Source: MR-S7 sp000400995 (lineage in GTDB: Bacteria > Pseudomonadota > Gammaproteobacteria > Burkholderiales > Burkholderiaceae_C). From it: DNA of 64,000 nt. The position numbers were made by a program, and so were the translations under genes. Below, piece by piece: positions 1 through 8,552 of the stretch. How positions within the stretch are numbered: the first letter of the stretch is position 1; every line of letters starts with the position of its first letter. The DNA lies in contig NZ_CP152342.1 in the NCBI RefSeq assembly GCF_045291395.1, positions 1,674,001 through 1,738,000 of the forward strand, given 5' to 3'. Below the pieces are notes generated by a model. It saw nothing but the letters and a program-made list of their open reading frames with translations. It was not told the DNA's origin and ran no database searches.

Positions 1-168
1 CTGATGCACGAGCTGGGCATAGACACCGGCATCGACCTGGAGCGCCTGGTCGCGGTGGCGCACGACCTGCAGCGCGTGCTGGGGCGCGACCTGCCGGGGC
101 AGGTCATGCGCGCCGGCCCGCGCCTGCGCCTGCATGCGCTGGACGAGCAGCACGCGGCACAGGGTTAG
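1..168 (+). CDS. Hydroxymethylglutaryl-CoA lyase-like, C-terminal fragment (5' end outside window)
   Basis: Frame 1 is open from the first base to a TAG at 166-168. The 55 visible residues include LGIDTGIDLERLV and then a helix and tail, which resembles the end of the HMG-CoA lyase barrel (pyruvate carboxylase-like aldolase family), where a similar ELGIxTGIDL segment precedes the last helices. HMG-CoA lyase cleaves HMG-CoA to acetoacetate and acetyl-CoA at the end of leucine degradation. The catalytic residues lie upstream of the window, so the assignment rests on this tail only. Confidence 0.6.
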   Translation: MMHELGIDTGIDLERLVAVAHDLQRVLGRDLPGQVMRAGPRLRLHALDEQHAAQG

Positions 169-174
169 GATTTC

Positions 175-216
175 AGGCCAAAAGCCCTTCAGCGCTTGCC
201 CAGCAAGCGCAAGGCG

Positions 217-222
<6 letters not shown>
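175..222 (-). repeat. Dispersed palindromic repeat, copy 1
   Basis: Minus-strand copy of the family whose core reads GCGCTTG, a short loop, then CAAGCGC. It lies between the two convergent flanking genes and overlaps the last codons of the EVE-domain gene by a few bases. This copy has CCAGCAAGCGC in the right arm. Confidence 0.7.
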
Positions 223-702
<480 letters not shown>

Positions 703-733
703 GGCCGCATTCTGGCAAAACGCTGCGCAGGCG

Positions 734-1249
734 TCAGGCCGCCTGGGGCGGCGGCAGCGGCAGCTGTGCCTGCTGCACCACGCGCACGCAGTCGCGCAGG
801 TGCTGCTCGCCCAGGTAGCGCAGCGTGGCGTAGCCCAGCGCGGCGGCCGCGGCCTGGCCTGCCAGGGGCACGAATTTGGCGGCCTGCCGGGCCGACAGGC
901 GCAGGCCCACGGCCTGCGTGGCGCGCAGCACCAGCTCGCGCGTGACGAACTTGCCGATGAGCACCGAGCCCACCATGGCCACCGCCTTCTGCACCTGCTC
1001 GCGCTTTTCGGGTGCGAGCAGATCGAGCTGCGCCGGGGTGAGGCCGAATTCGGCATTCACCAGCGGGATCAGCCGCGAGAGCAGGGCGGCATCCACCGCC
1101 CAGTCCAGCCCCGGCACGGGCACCACGCCCGCGGCGGCGGCCACCAGCGCGCGCCGGTGCAGCAGCCGGCGGCTGCGCTGCACCGCGGCCAGCAGCGCCG
1201 GGTCGTCGCCGGCCAGGGCGTGGGCGCTGGGAGTGCGGCGCAGGGCCAT
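734..1249 (-). CDS. EcsC-family-like membrane-associated protein
   Basis: 171 residues. A basic N-terminal third is followed by glycine/alanine-rich hydrophobic segments (around 35-60 and 125-150) with VPVPGLDWAVDAALLSRLIP and a second helix pair, a pattern seen in EcsC and YcjF-like proteins. No catalytic motif is visible. It lies 19 bases upstream of the small stress-type membrane gene on the same strand's 3' side, so the two could be co-transcribed. The family name is my best match from pattern; the function is unknown. Confidence 0.55.
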   Translation of the reverse strand: MALRRTPSAHALAGDDPALLAAVQRSRRLLHRRALVAAAAGVVPVPGLDWAVDAALLSRLIPLVNAEFGLTPAQLDLLAPEKREQVQKAVAMVGSVLIGKFVTRELVLRATQAVGLRLSARQAAKFVPLAGQAAAAALGYATLRYLGEQHLRDCVRVVQQAQLPLPPPQAA

Positions 1250-1268
1250 GGCGTGACGGATCAGCGGG

Positions 1269-1520
1269 TCAGGACTTGCGGCGCACCAGGTCGTACAGCA
1301 CCAGGAGCACGATGGCGCCGATCACCGAGGCGATCCAGCCCGCGGCTTCCCCCTGCGCGTACCAGTTCATGGCGATGCCGATGTAGGTGGCGATGAACGA
1401 GCCGGCAATGCCCAGCAGGGTGGTCATGAACCAGCCGAGCTTGTCGTCGCCGGGCTTGAGGGCGCGGGCCAGCAGGCCCACGATGAAGCCGACCAGTACG
1501 GTGCCGAGAAAAGTCATCAT
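1269..1520 (-). CDS. GlsB/YeaQ/YmgE family small membrane protein
   Basis: 83 residues beginning MMTFLGTVLVGFIVGLLA. Three hydrophobic segments are separated by the conserved GLLARALKPGDDKLGW loop, and there is a second GIAGSFIATYIG segment, the layout of the 80-90 residue transglycosylase-associated (YeaQ) family. These are inner-membrane proteins linked to general stress responses; no enzymatic activity is established. The start at 1520 gives the normal family length; an ATG three bases later is equally possible. A GAAGG stretch lies upstream as a weak ribosome binding site. Confidence 0.85.
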   Translation of the reverse strand: MMTFLGTVLVGFIVGLLARALKPGDDKLGWFMTTLLGIAGSFIATYIGIAMNWYAQGEAAGWIASVIGAIVLLVLYDLVRRKS

Positions 1521-1661
1521 GATGGAAAACGCCTTCGCAGTTGTGAGGATTGGAGAGTCGCCACACTCTAAGGCCGCGCGCAGGCATGCGCGTGTCGGAC
1601 AAGGGGGCGCGGCCCTTGCCAACTGTCAACGATCTTCAATGGAGGGGGCGGGAGCGGACGC

Positions 1662-2213
1662 TCAGGGCTGGCGCGTCGCGGCGGCCAGGGTCTCGTCGGC
1701 TTCGTCCAGCGCAACGCGGCGCGCGCCGTTGAAGCGGCGCTGCCAGTAGGAAGTGCGCATGTCCTCCACGCGCACCTGCGCGCCCGAGCGGGGGGCGTGG
1801 ATGAACTTGCCGTCGCCCAGGTAGATGCCTACGTGGCTGAAGGCGCGGCGCATGGTGTTGAAGAACACCAGGTCGCCGGGCTGCAGGTCCTTCTTCTCGA
1901 TGGTCTCGGTGGCGGCGGCCTGCTCGTTGGCCCGGCGTGGCAGCACCAGGCCCTTGGCCTGCTCGTAGATGGTGCGTACGAGGCCGCTGCAGTCGAAGCC
2001 CGTCTCGGCGCTGTTGCCGCCCCGGCGGTAGGGCACACCGATGAAGCCCATGGCGGTGGTGACCAGCTCGGAGGTGCGGTCCGCCACGTCGTGGCGCACT
2101 TCCTGCAGGTGGGCGATCAGGTTGCGTTCCGTGCGCGCACCGTCCATCTCATCGGCGGGAGCGGCGTAAGCATTTGCGCAAAGGAGTAACAGGAGGCACA
2201 ACCAACGGGACAT
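1662..2213 (-). CDS. C40 family (NlpC/P60) peptidoglycan endopeptidase
   Basis: 183 residues with an N-terminal signal peptide (MSRWLCLLLLLCANAYA, probable cleavage after residue 18). The NlpC/P60 domain covers roughly residues 48-165, with the nucleophile Cys75 in the motif TGFDCSGLVR, and histidines in FSHVGIYLG (His127) and FIHAPRSG (His139). These enzymes cut the D-Glu-meso-DAP stem-peptide bond in the periplasm. The ATG at 2213 was chosen because it is followed at once by the signal peptide; a longer in-frame extension is open but has no signal. Confidence 0.9.
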   Translation of the reverse strand: MSRWLCLLLLLCANAYAAPADEMDGARTERNLIAHLQEVRHDVADRTSELVTTAMGFIGVPYRRGGNSAETGFDCSGLVRTIYEQAKGLVLPRRANEQAAATETIEKKDLQPGDLVFFNTMRRAFSHVGIYLGDGKFIHAPRSGAQVRVEDMRTSYWQRRFNGARRVALDEADETLAAATRQP

Positions 2214-2352
2214 GGGGCGCGAGGGTAACACGGGTCGGGGCTTTTTCTCACCCCCAAAATGTTGCAAGCCTTTGATTTTGGCCGATTTCATGGGGCCGCC
2301 GAGGCCGATAGGCAGCCTCTTGCGGCCCGGGGCGGCCGGGTGCCGCCCGGCG

Positions 2353-3240
2353 TCAGCCCTTCTTCTGCAGCATCTTGATGACGCTGGAGAAGTCTTCGCC
2401 CCCGTGGCCCGCGATGCTGTGCGCGGCGTAGATCGCACGCGCCATGCCGCCCAGCGGGGTGCTGGCCTTCACGGTCATCGCGTTCTCCTGCGCCAGGCCC
2501 AGGTCCTTGAGCATCAGGTCGGTGCCGAAGCCGCCGGTGTAGCCGCGCGTGGCGGCGCTGGCCTCCTGCACGCCGGGGTAGGGGTTGTAGACCTCCAGCG
2601 CCCAGTTGCCGCCGGAGCTGCGGCGCATGATTTCCGAGAGCACCTTGGGGTCGAGCCCGTTGGCCACGCCCAGGGCGATGGCCTCGCTGGTGCCGATCAT
2701 CAGGATGCCCAGCAGCATGTTGTTGCAGATCTTGGCGGTCTGGCCCGCGCCCACGCCGCCGGCGTGGAAGATGTTCTTGCCCATCTTTTCCAGCAGGGGT
2801 CGGGCGCGCTCCAGGGCCGCGTCGCTGCCGCCGACCATGAAGGTGAGCGTGCCGGCGATGGCGCCGCCGGTGCCGCCGGAGACCGGCGCGTCGATGAAGT
2901 CGATGCCCGCCGCCTCGGCCGCCTTGGCGACCTTCTGGCTGGCGGCCGCGGCGATCGTGGAGCTGTCGATCACCAGCGTGCCCTTGGCGATGCTGGCCAG
3001 CAGGTTGCCGCTGCCGAGGAACAGCCCCTCCACATGCTGGCTCGCGGGCAGCATGGTGACGACCGCCTCGGCGCCCTGCACGGCCTCCTGCGCGCTGGCC
3101 GCCGCCTGGCCGCCTTCGGCCTGGACCTTTGCCAGGGCGTCCTGGCTCAGGTCGAAGGCCTTGACGCTGTGGCCGGCCTTGATGAGGTTGATGGCCATGG
3201 GGCCGCCCATATTGCCGAGGCCGATGAATGCGATCTGCAT
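2353..3240 (-). CDS. mmsB: 3-hydroxyisobutyrate dehydrogenase
   Basis: 295 residues, normal for the beta-hydroxyacid dehydrogenase family. The N-terminal Rossmann motif is GLGNMG (residues 7-12), the substrate-binding motif is DAPVSGGTGGA (117-127), and the catalytic lysine is Lys170 in GAGQTAKICNNM. The enzyme oxidises 3-hydroxyisobutyrate to methylmalonate semialdehyde with NAD. It is the last gene of a minus-strand cluster with mmsA and an isobutyryl-CoA dehydrogenase, so the valine pathway role is well supported. A repeat copy separates it from the gene upstream. Confidence 0.95.
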   Translation of the reverse strand: MQIAFIGLGNMGGPMAINLIKAGHSVKAFDLSQDALAKVQAEGGQAAASAQEAVQGAEAVVTMLPASQHVEGLFLGSGNLLASIAKGTLVIDSSTIAAAASQKVAKAAEAAGIDFIDAPVSGGTGGAIAGTLTFMVGGSDAALERARPLLEKMGKNIFHAGGVGAGQTAKICNNMLLGILMIGTSEAIALGVANGLDPKVLSEIMRRSSGGNWALEVYNPYPGVQEASAATRGYTGGFGTDLMLKDLGLAQENAMTVKASTPLGGMARAIYAAHSIAGHGGEDFSSVIKMLQKKG

Positions 3241-3260
3241 GGTGTGTCTCCTGGTGGTGT

Positions 3261-3315
3261 GAAAACTATGGTTTTGATAGCTGCTTGCGCTTGTGCATCA
3301 AGCGCTAGAGCCTGA
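3261..3315 (+). repeat. Dispersed palindromic repeat, copy 2
   Basis: Plus-strand copy with TTTTGATAGCTGCTTGCGCT followed by a loop and CAAGCGCTAGAGCC. It sits in the 87-base gap between mmsB and the TfoX-like gene of the valine cluster. Confidence 0.9.
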
Positions 3316-3327
3316 GAAGGCTTGAAA

Positions 3328-3702
3328 TCATTTCTTGCGCCTGCGGGGGGATGCCTTGGCCTGCGGGTTGTAGGCGATGGCGGCGTCCACCCAGTGCACC
3401 CATTGCGCGCGCGTGGCGTAGCCGGCGGGTTCGACCCAGAAGTAACCCGGCATGCCGCCGCGCGAATCCAGCTCGCGCACCGCGGGCTGCTCGGCGGTGG
3501 CGGCGTGATCCTGCGGAGGCAGGCGCACCAGCAGGTCTTCGCCCTTGACGGCCAGGCACAGCTTGCCGTCCACCATGAAGGCGTGGCAGCCGAACAGCGT
3601 GCGCTCTTCCACCGTGGCGTGCGCGCCCAGGCGCTCGGCCAGCGCGTCCTGCACCGCGCCGATGAGGCGCAGGGTTTCCGGAGCGATGGGGCGCGCGGGC
3701 AT
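3328..3702 (-). CDS. TfoX/Sxy N-terminal domain protein
   Basis: 124 residues consisting only of the TfoX N-terminal domain: RTLFGCHAFMVDGKLCLAVK around residues 34-53, then LLVRLPP and the late GYFWVEP segment near 86-92. The family has the pattern M-F-G-x-x-x-F-x-x-G-x-x-F. TfoX in gammaproteobacteria regulates competence, but solo N-terminal domain proteins are common and their role is unknown. The ATG lies six bases after the dehydrogenase stop, so it is probably translated from the valine cluster mRNA. A basic tail (SPRRRKK) ends the protein. Confidence 0.8.
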   Translation of the reverse strand: MPARPIAPETLRLIGAVQDALAERLGAHATVEERTLFGCHAFMVDGKLCLAVKGEDLLVRLPPQDHAATAEQPAVRELDSRGGMPGYFWVEPAGYATRAQWVHWVDAAIAYNPQAKASPRRRKK

Positions 3703-3707
3703 GGGGC

Positions 3708-4874
3708 CTAGCGAATCACGTCCGGCGCATCGCCGTCCAGCATGCGCCGGCCGATGATGACGCGCATGATCTCGTTCGTGCCTTCGAGGATCTGGTGCAC
3801 GCGCGCGTCGCGCAGCAGCCGCTCCAGCGGGTATTCGCGGATGTAGCCGTAGCCGCCGTGCAACTGCAGCGCTTCGTTGACGATGTTGAATCCCGCATCG
3901 GTGGCGAAGCGCTTGGCCATCGCGCAATAGGTGGAGGCGTCGCGCGCGCCCGCGTCGAGCTTGGCTGCGGCCAGGCGCACCATCTGGCGCGCGGCGACGA
4001 GTTCGGTCGCCATGTCGGCCAGCTTGAACTGCAGCGCCTGGAAGCTCGCGATCGGCTTGCCGAACTGCTTGCGCTCCTGCATGTAGCGCTGTGCATGGCC
4101 CAGCGCGCCCTGGGCTGCGCCCACGGAACAGGTGGCGATGTTGATGCGCCCGCCGTCCAGCCCCTTCATCGCTATCTTGAAACCCTCGCCCTCGCGGCCC
4201 AGCAGGTGATTCGCGGGGATGCGCACGTTGTCGAAGCTGATCTGGCGCGTGGGCTGGCTGTTCCAGCCCATCTTTTCTTCCTTCTTTCCGTAGTGGATGC
4301 CCGCCGCGTCGGCGGGCACGGCGAAGGCGCTGATGCCGGCCGCGCCCGATTGGCCGTCGCCCGTGCGGGCCATGAGCACCAGCACGTCGGTCGCGCCCGC
4401 GCCGCTGATGAAGGCCTTGCCGCCGTTGATGACGTATTCGCCGCCCACCAATTCCGCGCGGGTTTTGATGGAAGCGGCGTCCGAGCCGCTGCCGGGTTCG
4501 GTCAGGCAGTAGCTGGCTAATTTTTGCCCGCTGGTGAGTGCCTCGCCCCATGTGGCGCGCACTTCGTCCTGGCCCCAGGTGCCCAGCATCCACGTCGCCA
4601 TGTTGTGGATGGTGATGAAAGCCGTGGTGCTGGGATCGACGGCGGCCAGTTCCTCGAATACCAGCGTGGCGTCGAGCCGGGGCAGGGCGAGGCCGCCGAT
4701 GCTCTCGGGCGCGTAGAGGCCGCAAAAGCCCAGTTCGCCCGCCTTGGCAATGGCTTCGCGCGGAAAGATGGCCTCGGCGTCCCACTGCGCGGCATGCGGC
4801 GCCAGCTCGGCCTGCGCGAACTGGCGGGCGGTGTCGGCAAAGGCGCGCTGGTCTTCGCTGAGTTCAAAGTCCAT
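3708..4874 (-). CDS. Acyl-CoA dehydrogenase, isobutyryl-CoA dehydrogenase type
   Basis: 388 residues, full length for the family. The FAD/substrate motif is YCLTEPGSGSD (122-132), and the C-terminal ILEGTNEIMR carries the probable catalytic base Glu364. Similarity to the ACAD8-like isobutyryl-CoA dehydrogenases is suggested by the genes around it: mmsA upstream and mmsB downstream. In that pathway it converts isobutyryl-CoA to methacrylyl-CoA with FAD as cofactor. Short/branched-chain substrates are inferred from context rather than from a diagnostic residue. It starts 10 bases beyond the lysozyme-inhibitor-like gene. Confidence 0.88.
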   Translation of the reverse strand: MDFELSEDQRAFADTARQFAQAELAPHAAQWDAEAIFPREAIAKAGELGFCGLYAPESIGGLALPRLDATLVFEELAAVDPSTTAFITIHNMATWMLGTWGQDEVRATWGEALTSGQKLASYCLTEPGSGSDAASIKTRAELVGGEYVINGGKAFISGAGATDVLVLMARTGDGQSGAAGISAFAVPADAAGIHYGKKEEKMGWNSQPTRQISFDNVRIPANHLLGREGEGFKIAMKGLDGGRINIATCSVGAAQGALGHAQRYMQERKQFGKPIASFQALQFKLADMATELVAARQMVRLAAAKLDAGARDASTYCAMAKRFATDAGFNIVNEALQLHGGYGYIREYPLERLLRDARVHQILEGTNEIMRVIIGRRMLDGDAPDVIR

Positions 4875-4883
4875 GGTGTCTCC

Positions 4884-5270
4884 TTATGGTTTTTCTCCGT
4901 GGTGCAGCCAGTGCGCCAGCGCCGCGCGCCGCGCCTCGGTCTGCGCCGTCAGGCACTCGTGGTACAGGCGCGGCCATTCGGGGCGCGATTCCGCCGCGCG
5001 CTGCGCCTGCTTGCAGTGCGTGATGCGCTCGCGCTGCCAGGCCGCGTGGTCCTGGCGCAGGGCGGGGCGCTCGTGGGCGGAGAGCGCGCGCATCACGTCG
5101 CCGTACAGGATCTGGATGGCCGTGTCGGCCTGCTGGTAGCTTTGCACGGCGCAGGCGCTCGTCTCCTCCACCGTGCCGCCGGGGCGGCAGGCGCTGCCCG
5201 CCTGCGCCCAGGCGGCGGGGCCGCCGAGGCACAGCAGGGCAAGGACGAGGGCCGCGCGCGTGCCGGTCAC
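4884..5270 (-). CDS. LprI-like (DUF1311) secreted protein
   Basis: 128 residues from a GTG whose first bases overlap the mmsA stop (GTGA), so it is translationally coupled to mmsA. Residues 1-22 form a signal peptide ending AWAQA. The mature part has four cysteines (about 28, 40, 86 and 106) and a Y-Q-x-A-D-x-x-I-x-x-L-Y-x-x-V-M segment followed by QRERITHCKQA, matching the lysozyme inhibitor LprI N-terminal/DUF1311 pattern. An envelope protein inside a valine catabolic operon is unexpected; its function here is unknown. Confidence 0.75.
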   Translation of the reverse strand: MTGTRAALVLALLCLGGPAAWAQAGSACRPGGTVEETSACAVQSYQQADTAIQILYGDVMRALSAHERPALRQDHAAWQRERITHCKQAQRAAESRPEWPRLYHECLTAQTEARRAALAHWLHHGEKP

Positions 5271-6787
5271 TTCAGGCTGATGGTGGTGTTCACGCCGTGG
5301 CCGGTGGTGCTGTCGTCGAACCAGCGCGCGGTGACGGTCTTGGTCTGCGTGTAGAACATCACCACCTGCTTGCCGTAGGGGCCCAGGTCGCCGAGCTTGG
5401 AGGCGCGGCTGCCGGTGAACGAGAACAGCGGCACGGGCACGGGGATCGGCACGTTGATGCCCACCTGGCCCACGTCGATGTCTTCCTGGAACCTGCGCGC
5501 CGCCGCGCCCGACTGCGTGAAGATGGCGGTGCCGTTGCCGTTGGGGTTGGCGTTGATGAACTCGATGGCCGCGTCGATGTCGTCGGCGGCCACCAGGCAC
5601 AGCACGGGGCCGAAGATTTCCTGCTCGTAGATGCTCATGCCGGCCTTCACGCCAGAGAACACCGTGGGGCCGACGAAGTTGCCCTTCTCGTAGCCCGCCA
5701 CCTGCGGCTTGCGGCCGTCCAGCTCCAGCGTGGCGCCGTCGGCGATGCCGCGCTCGATCAGCCCTTCCACGCGCGAGAGCGCGGCGCAGCTCACCAGCGG
5801 GCCCACGTCGGTGCCGGCCTCGGTGCCGCCGCTCACCTTGAGCGTCTTGGCCTTCTCGACCAGCTCGGGAATCCACTTCTGCGCCTCGCCCACCAGCACC
5901 GCCACCGACAGCGCCATGCAGCGCTGGCCCGCCGCGCCGAAGGCCGCGCCTGCCAGAGCGTTGAGGGTCTGCTCCTTGTTCGCGTCGGGCATCACGATGG
6001 CGTGGTTCTTCGCGCCCATCATGCATTGCACGCGCTTGCCGGCGAGGCTGGCGCGGTTGTACACATGGGTGCCGACCTTGGTGGAGCCCACGAAGCTGAT
6101 CGCCTTGATGTCCGGGTGGTCGCAGATGGCGTTCACCGCGTCCTCGCCGCCATGGATCACGTTGAGCACGCCGGGGGGAATGCCGGCTTCGAGCGCCAGC
6201 TCGGCGAGGCGCATCGTCACCATGGGGTCTTGCTCGGAAGGCTTGAGCACGAAGGTATTGCCCGTGGCGATGGCCATCGGGAACATCCACAGCGGGATCA
6301 TGGCCGGGAAGTTGAACGGCGTGATGCCCGCGCACACGCCCAGCGGCTGCAGCACGGTGTAGGTGTCCACGCCGTTGGCGACGTTGTTCGCCAGCTCGCC
6401 GAGCTGCAGGTTGCCGATGGCGCTGGCGTGCTCCACCACCTCCAGGCCGCGGAACACGTCGCCCTCGGCGTCGGGCAGGGTCTTGCCCTGTTCGGCCGTC
6501 AGCAGCGCGGCCAGCTCCTTCATGTTCTCGCGGATGAGCTGCTGCAGCTTCAGGAAGATGCGGGCGCGCGCGCCGATGGGCGTCTTCTTCCAGGTCTTGA
6601 AGGCTTCCTTGGCCGAGGCGACGGCGGCGTCGATCTCGTCGGGCGTGGCGAACGGCACGCGTGCCAGCACCTCCTGCGTGGCGGGGTTGACCACGTTGCG
6701 CCATTGCGTGGTCTTCGATTCGACCAGCTTGCCGCCGATCAGCAGCTTGACGGTGGGGGCCTGCACGGCGGTGGTGGAAGCGTCCAT
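5267..6787 (-). CDS. mmsA: CoA-acylating methylmalonate-semialdehyde dehydrogenase
   Basis: 506 residues of the aldehyde dehydrogenase superfamily. TPFNFPAMIP is at 156-165, the coenzyme loop SFVGSTKVG at 231-239 and the catalytic Cys290 in GAAGQRCMALS. The residues around the nucleophile (GQRCMALS) are those of the CoA-dependent MMSDH branch, which lacks the usual general-base glutamate. It converts methylmalonate semialdehyde to propionyl-CoA with NAD and CoA. It is first in the minus-strand cluster and faces a LysR gene across 108 bases, a typical regulator/target arrangement. Confidence 0.95.
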   Translation of the reverse strand: MDASTTAVQAPTVKLLIGGKLVESKTTQWRNVVNPATQEVLARVPFATPDEIDAAVASAKEAFKTWKKTPIGARARIFLKLQQLIRENMKELAALLTAEQGKTLPDAEGDVFRGLEVVEHASAIGNLQLGELANNVANGVDTYTVLQPLGVCAGITPFNFPAMIPLWMFPMAIATGNTFVLKPSEQDPMVTMRLAELALEAGIPPGVLNVIHGGEDAVNAICDHPDIKAISFVGSTKVGTHVYNRASLAGKRVQCMMGAKNHAIVMPDANKEQTLNALAGAAFGAAGQRCMALSVAVLVGEAQKWIPELVEKAKTLKVSGGTEAGTDVGPLVSCAALSRVEGLIERGIADGATLELDGRKPQVAGYEKGNFVGPTVFSGVKAGMSIYEQEIFGPVLCLVAADDIDAAIEFINANPNGNGTAIFTQSGAAARRFQEDIDVGQVGINVPIPVPVPLFSFTGSRASKLGDLGPYGKQVVMFYTQTKTVTARWFDDSTTGHGVNTTISLK

Positions 6788-6875
6788 GGGTCTGTCTCCT
6801 GGAGAAGTGGAATGAATATAGCCATCGTATGTGTGCGAAATTCTTCATGCAATAGACAATCGCGCACTCCAGCTT

Positions 6876-6887
6876 TGCAAAATTGCA
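6876..6887. promoter_or_regulatory. Candidate LysR-type operator (TGCAA-AA-TTGCA)
   Basis: A 12-base dyad, TGCAA, two bases, TTGCA, lies 8 bases before the LysR ATG in the 108-base divergent region to mmsA. LysR regulators often bind imperfect T-N11-A dyads here and repress themselves. Assignment is inference from position; no second copy was seen. Confidence 0.35.
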
Positions 6888-6895
6888 CATTCGCC

Positions 6896-7791
6896 ATGGA
6901 TTGGGACAACCTGCGCTACTTCCTCGAACTGGCCCGCACCGGCACCCTGGCCGCCGCCGCGCGCCGCACGGGCGTGGAGCACACGACCGTGGCGCGCCGC
7001 ATCCAGGCGCTGGAAAAGCAGATGGGCGCGCCCCTGTTCGCGCGCGAGGCGGCGGGCCACCGGCTCACCGAAGCCGGCCGCCACCTGCTGCCCGCCGTGG
7101 AGGCCATGGAGACCGCCGTGCTCGGCGTGGAGCGCGCCGCACCCGCCAACGCGGCCAGCAGCGGCCCCTCTGGCCTGGTGCGCGTGGGTGCCACCGAGGG
7201 CTTCGGCACGCTGATCCTGGCGCCCCACCTGGCGCGCCTCACGCAGCAGCATCCGCAGCTGTCCATCGACCTGCTGGCCGTGCCGCGCATGCTGCACCTG
7301 TCGCGGCGCGAGGCGGACATCGTCATCTCGCTGGAGCGGCCCAAGCGCGGCTCCGTCATCGTCACCCGGCTGGCCGACTACCGGCTGTGCCTGTACGGCC
7401 AGCGCGAATACCTGGCGCGCCTCCCCTGGTGGCGCGGCCCGAGGACCTGCGCCACCATGCCTTCATCAGCTACGTGGACGACCTGCTGTTCACCAAAGAG
7501 CTGCAGTTTCTCGACCAGCTGCACCAGCCCGAGCGCTTCGCGCTGCGCAGCACCAGCATCACCGCGCAGTACGAGGCCGTGCGCGCCGGCGCGGGCCTGG
7601 CTGTGCTGCCCGCCTTCCTGGCCGACCGCGACCCCATCCTGGCGCGCGTGCTGCCGCAGGAGGCGCGCTTCACCCGCACCTTCTGGATGAGCATGCCCGC
7701 CGAGGCCAAGCACCTCGCGCGCACGCAGGCGGTGTGGGGGTTTCTGAAGGAGGTGGGGCAGCGGGAGGCGCAGCGGTTGATGCCGGCGTGA
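6896..7791 (+). CDS. LysR family transcriptional regulator, frameshifted in this sequence
   Basis: The start MDWDNLRYFLELARTGTLAA and the winged helix-turn-helix (about residues 15-60, GVEHTTVARRIQALEKQMG) are in frame 2. The substrate-binding part from PLVARPEDLRHHAFISY onward is in frame 1. The break is at the C4 run 7423-7426; one more C gives LARLPLVARPEDL and a 298-residue regulator of normal length. It lies divergent to mmsA and is the obvious candidate regulator of the valine genes, though no effector can be read. I regard the frameshift as a sequence error. Confidence 0.85.
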
Positions 7792-7832
7792 GGCTTTTTA
7801 TGATGGCGCGCCCCACTGCAAAGGAGACATGC

Positions 7833-8096
7833 ATGGCTGCTGCGAAGCAATCCACCCTCAAGCGGGCGAGGAACCCGATGCCCCCGTTCGTGCGGGAGGC
7901 GCTGGACGGCGAGGGGCTGATGCCGGCCTACGAGGCCCGCCCGCCCTACCAGCGCAACGACTACCTGGGCTGGATCTCGCGCGCCAAGCTGGAAGCCACC
8001 CGGCACAAGCGCCTGCGGCAGATGCTGGACGAACTGCGCGGCGGAACGGCCTACATGAACATGGCCTGGTCGCCTGGCAAGCGGCCGCAGGGCTGA
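7833..8096 (+). CDS. YdeI/OmpD-associated family small protein
   Basis: 87 residues with AAGGAG seven bases before the ATG at 7833. The segment from PPFVREALDGEG through RNDYLGWISRAKLEATRHKR and the following helix fits the short C-terminal YdeI/OmpD-associated domain, where a Y-x-x-W-I-x-x-A-K-x-x-x-T-R-x-x-R pattern is characteristic. No catalytic residues are known in this family; a link to bacteriocin protection is only annotation history. An in-frame start upstream at about 7800 lacks a ribosome binding site and was not used. Confidence 0.65.
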   Translation: MAAAKQSTLKRARNPMPPFVREALDGEGLMPAYEARPPYQRNDYLGWISRAKLEATRHKRLRQMLDELRGGTAYMNMAWSPGKRPQG

Positions 8097-8114
8097 AGGC
8101 CCGGCGGCCTGCGC

Positions 8115-8273
8115 TCATATCCGTCCCATCAACAGCAGGATCAGCAGGATGACCACCACCAGCCCCAGGCCGCCCGACGGTCCATAGCCCCAGTTGCGGC
8201 TGTAGCCCCAGGTGGGCAGGGCGCCGACCAGGATAAGGATCAGGATGATCAGCAGGAGAAGCGAGATCGACAT
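8115..8273 (-). CDS. DUF3309 family small hydrophobic protein
   Basis: 52 residues: a first membrane helix (MSISLLLLIILILILVGALP), a short polar turn TWGYSRNWGYGPSGG, and a second helix LGLVVVILLILLLMGRI. This two-helix hairpin with the aromatic/glycine turn is the DUF3309 pattern found in many proteobacteria. The function is unknown. It ends 18 bases from the convergent YdeI-like gene and stands alone on its strand. Confidence 0.85.
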   Translation of the reverse strand: MSISLLLLIILILILVGALPTWGYSRNWGYGPSGGLGLVVVILLILLLMGRI

Positions 8274-8438
8274 GGCGGTTCCCTCCAAGAGGCGGTGTTG
8301 ACGATGTCTTGCATTCTTCGCAGGCCACCCGCACGCGCAGGACGGCAGGCGGCGCATGGCCGCGTCAGGGTTTTCCGACGCGGCCTGTGGGCGCGGCCGG
8401 CGCATGGGGCGGGACGGGTGCGCATGCGGGTAAAGCGC

Positions 8439-8492
8439 TTTTGTTTTCATAGCTGCCTGCGCTTGTTGGACGGGCGCTGCAAGGCATTTTCG
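8439..8492 (+). repeat. Dispersed palindromic repeat, copy 3
   Basis: Plus-strand copy with CATAGCTGCCTGCGCTTG and a GGGCGCTGCAAGGC right arm. It lies in the 279-base region between the DUF3309 gene and the MFS gene; the rest of that gap shows no other recognisable element. Confidence 0.9.
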
Positions 8493-8552
8493 CCATGAAC
8501 TGCGCGGGGTGCGGCGCGGTGGCACACTCGGGCGCTACCCGCTTGCCCGCCC

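Noticed and set aside
4500..4540. AGTAGCTGGCTAATTTTTGC in the acyl-CoA dehydrogenase gene as a repeat copy
   Set aside because: The stem is absent and the encoded motif YCLTEPGSG is fully conserved, so the likeness is chance.
5297..6895. Long upstream extension of the LysR frame across mmsA
   Set aside because: It is antisense to mmsA; the regulator clearly starts at 6896.
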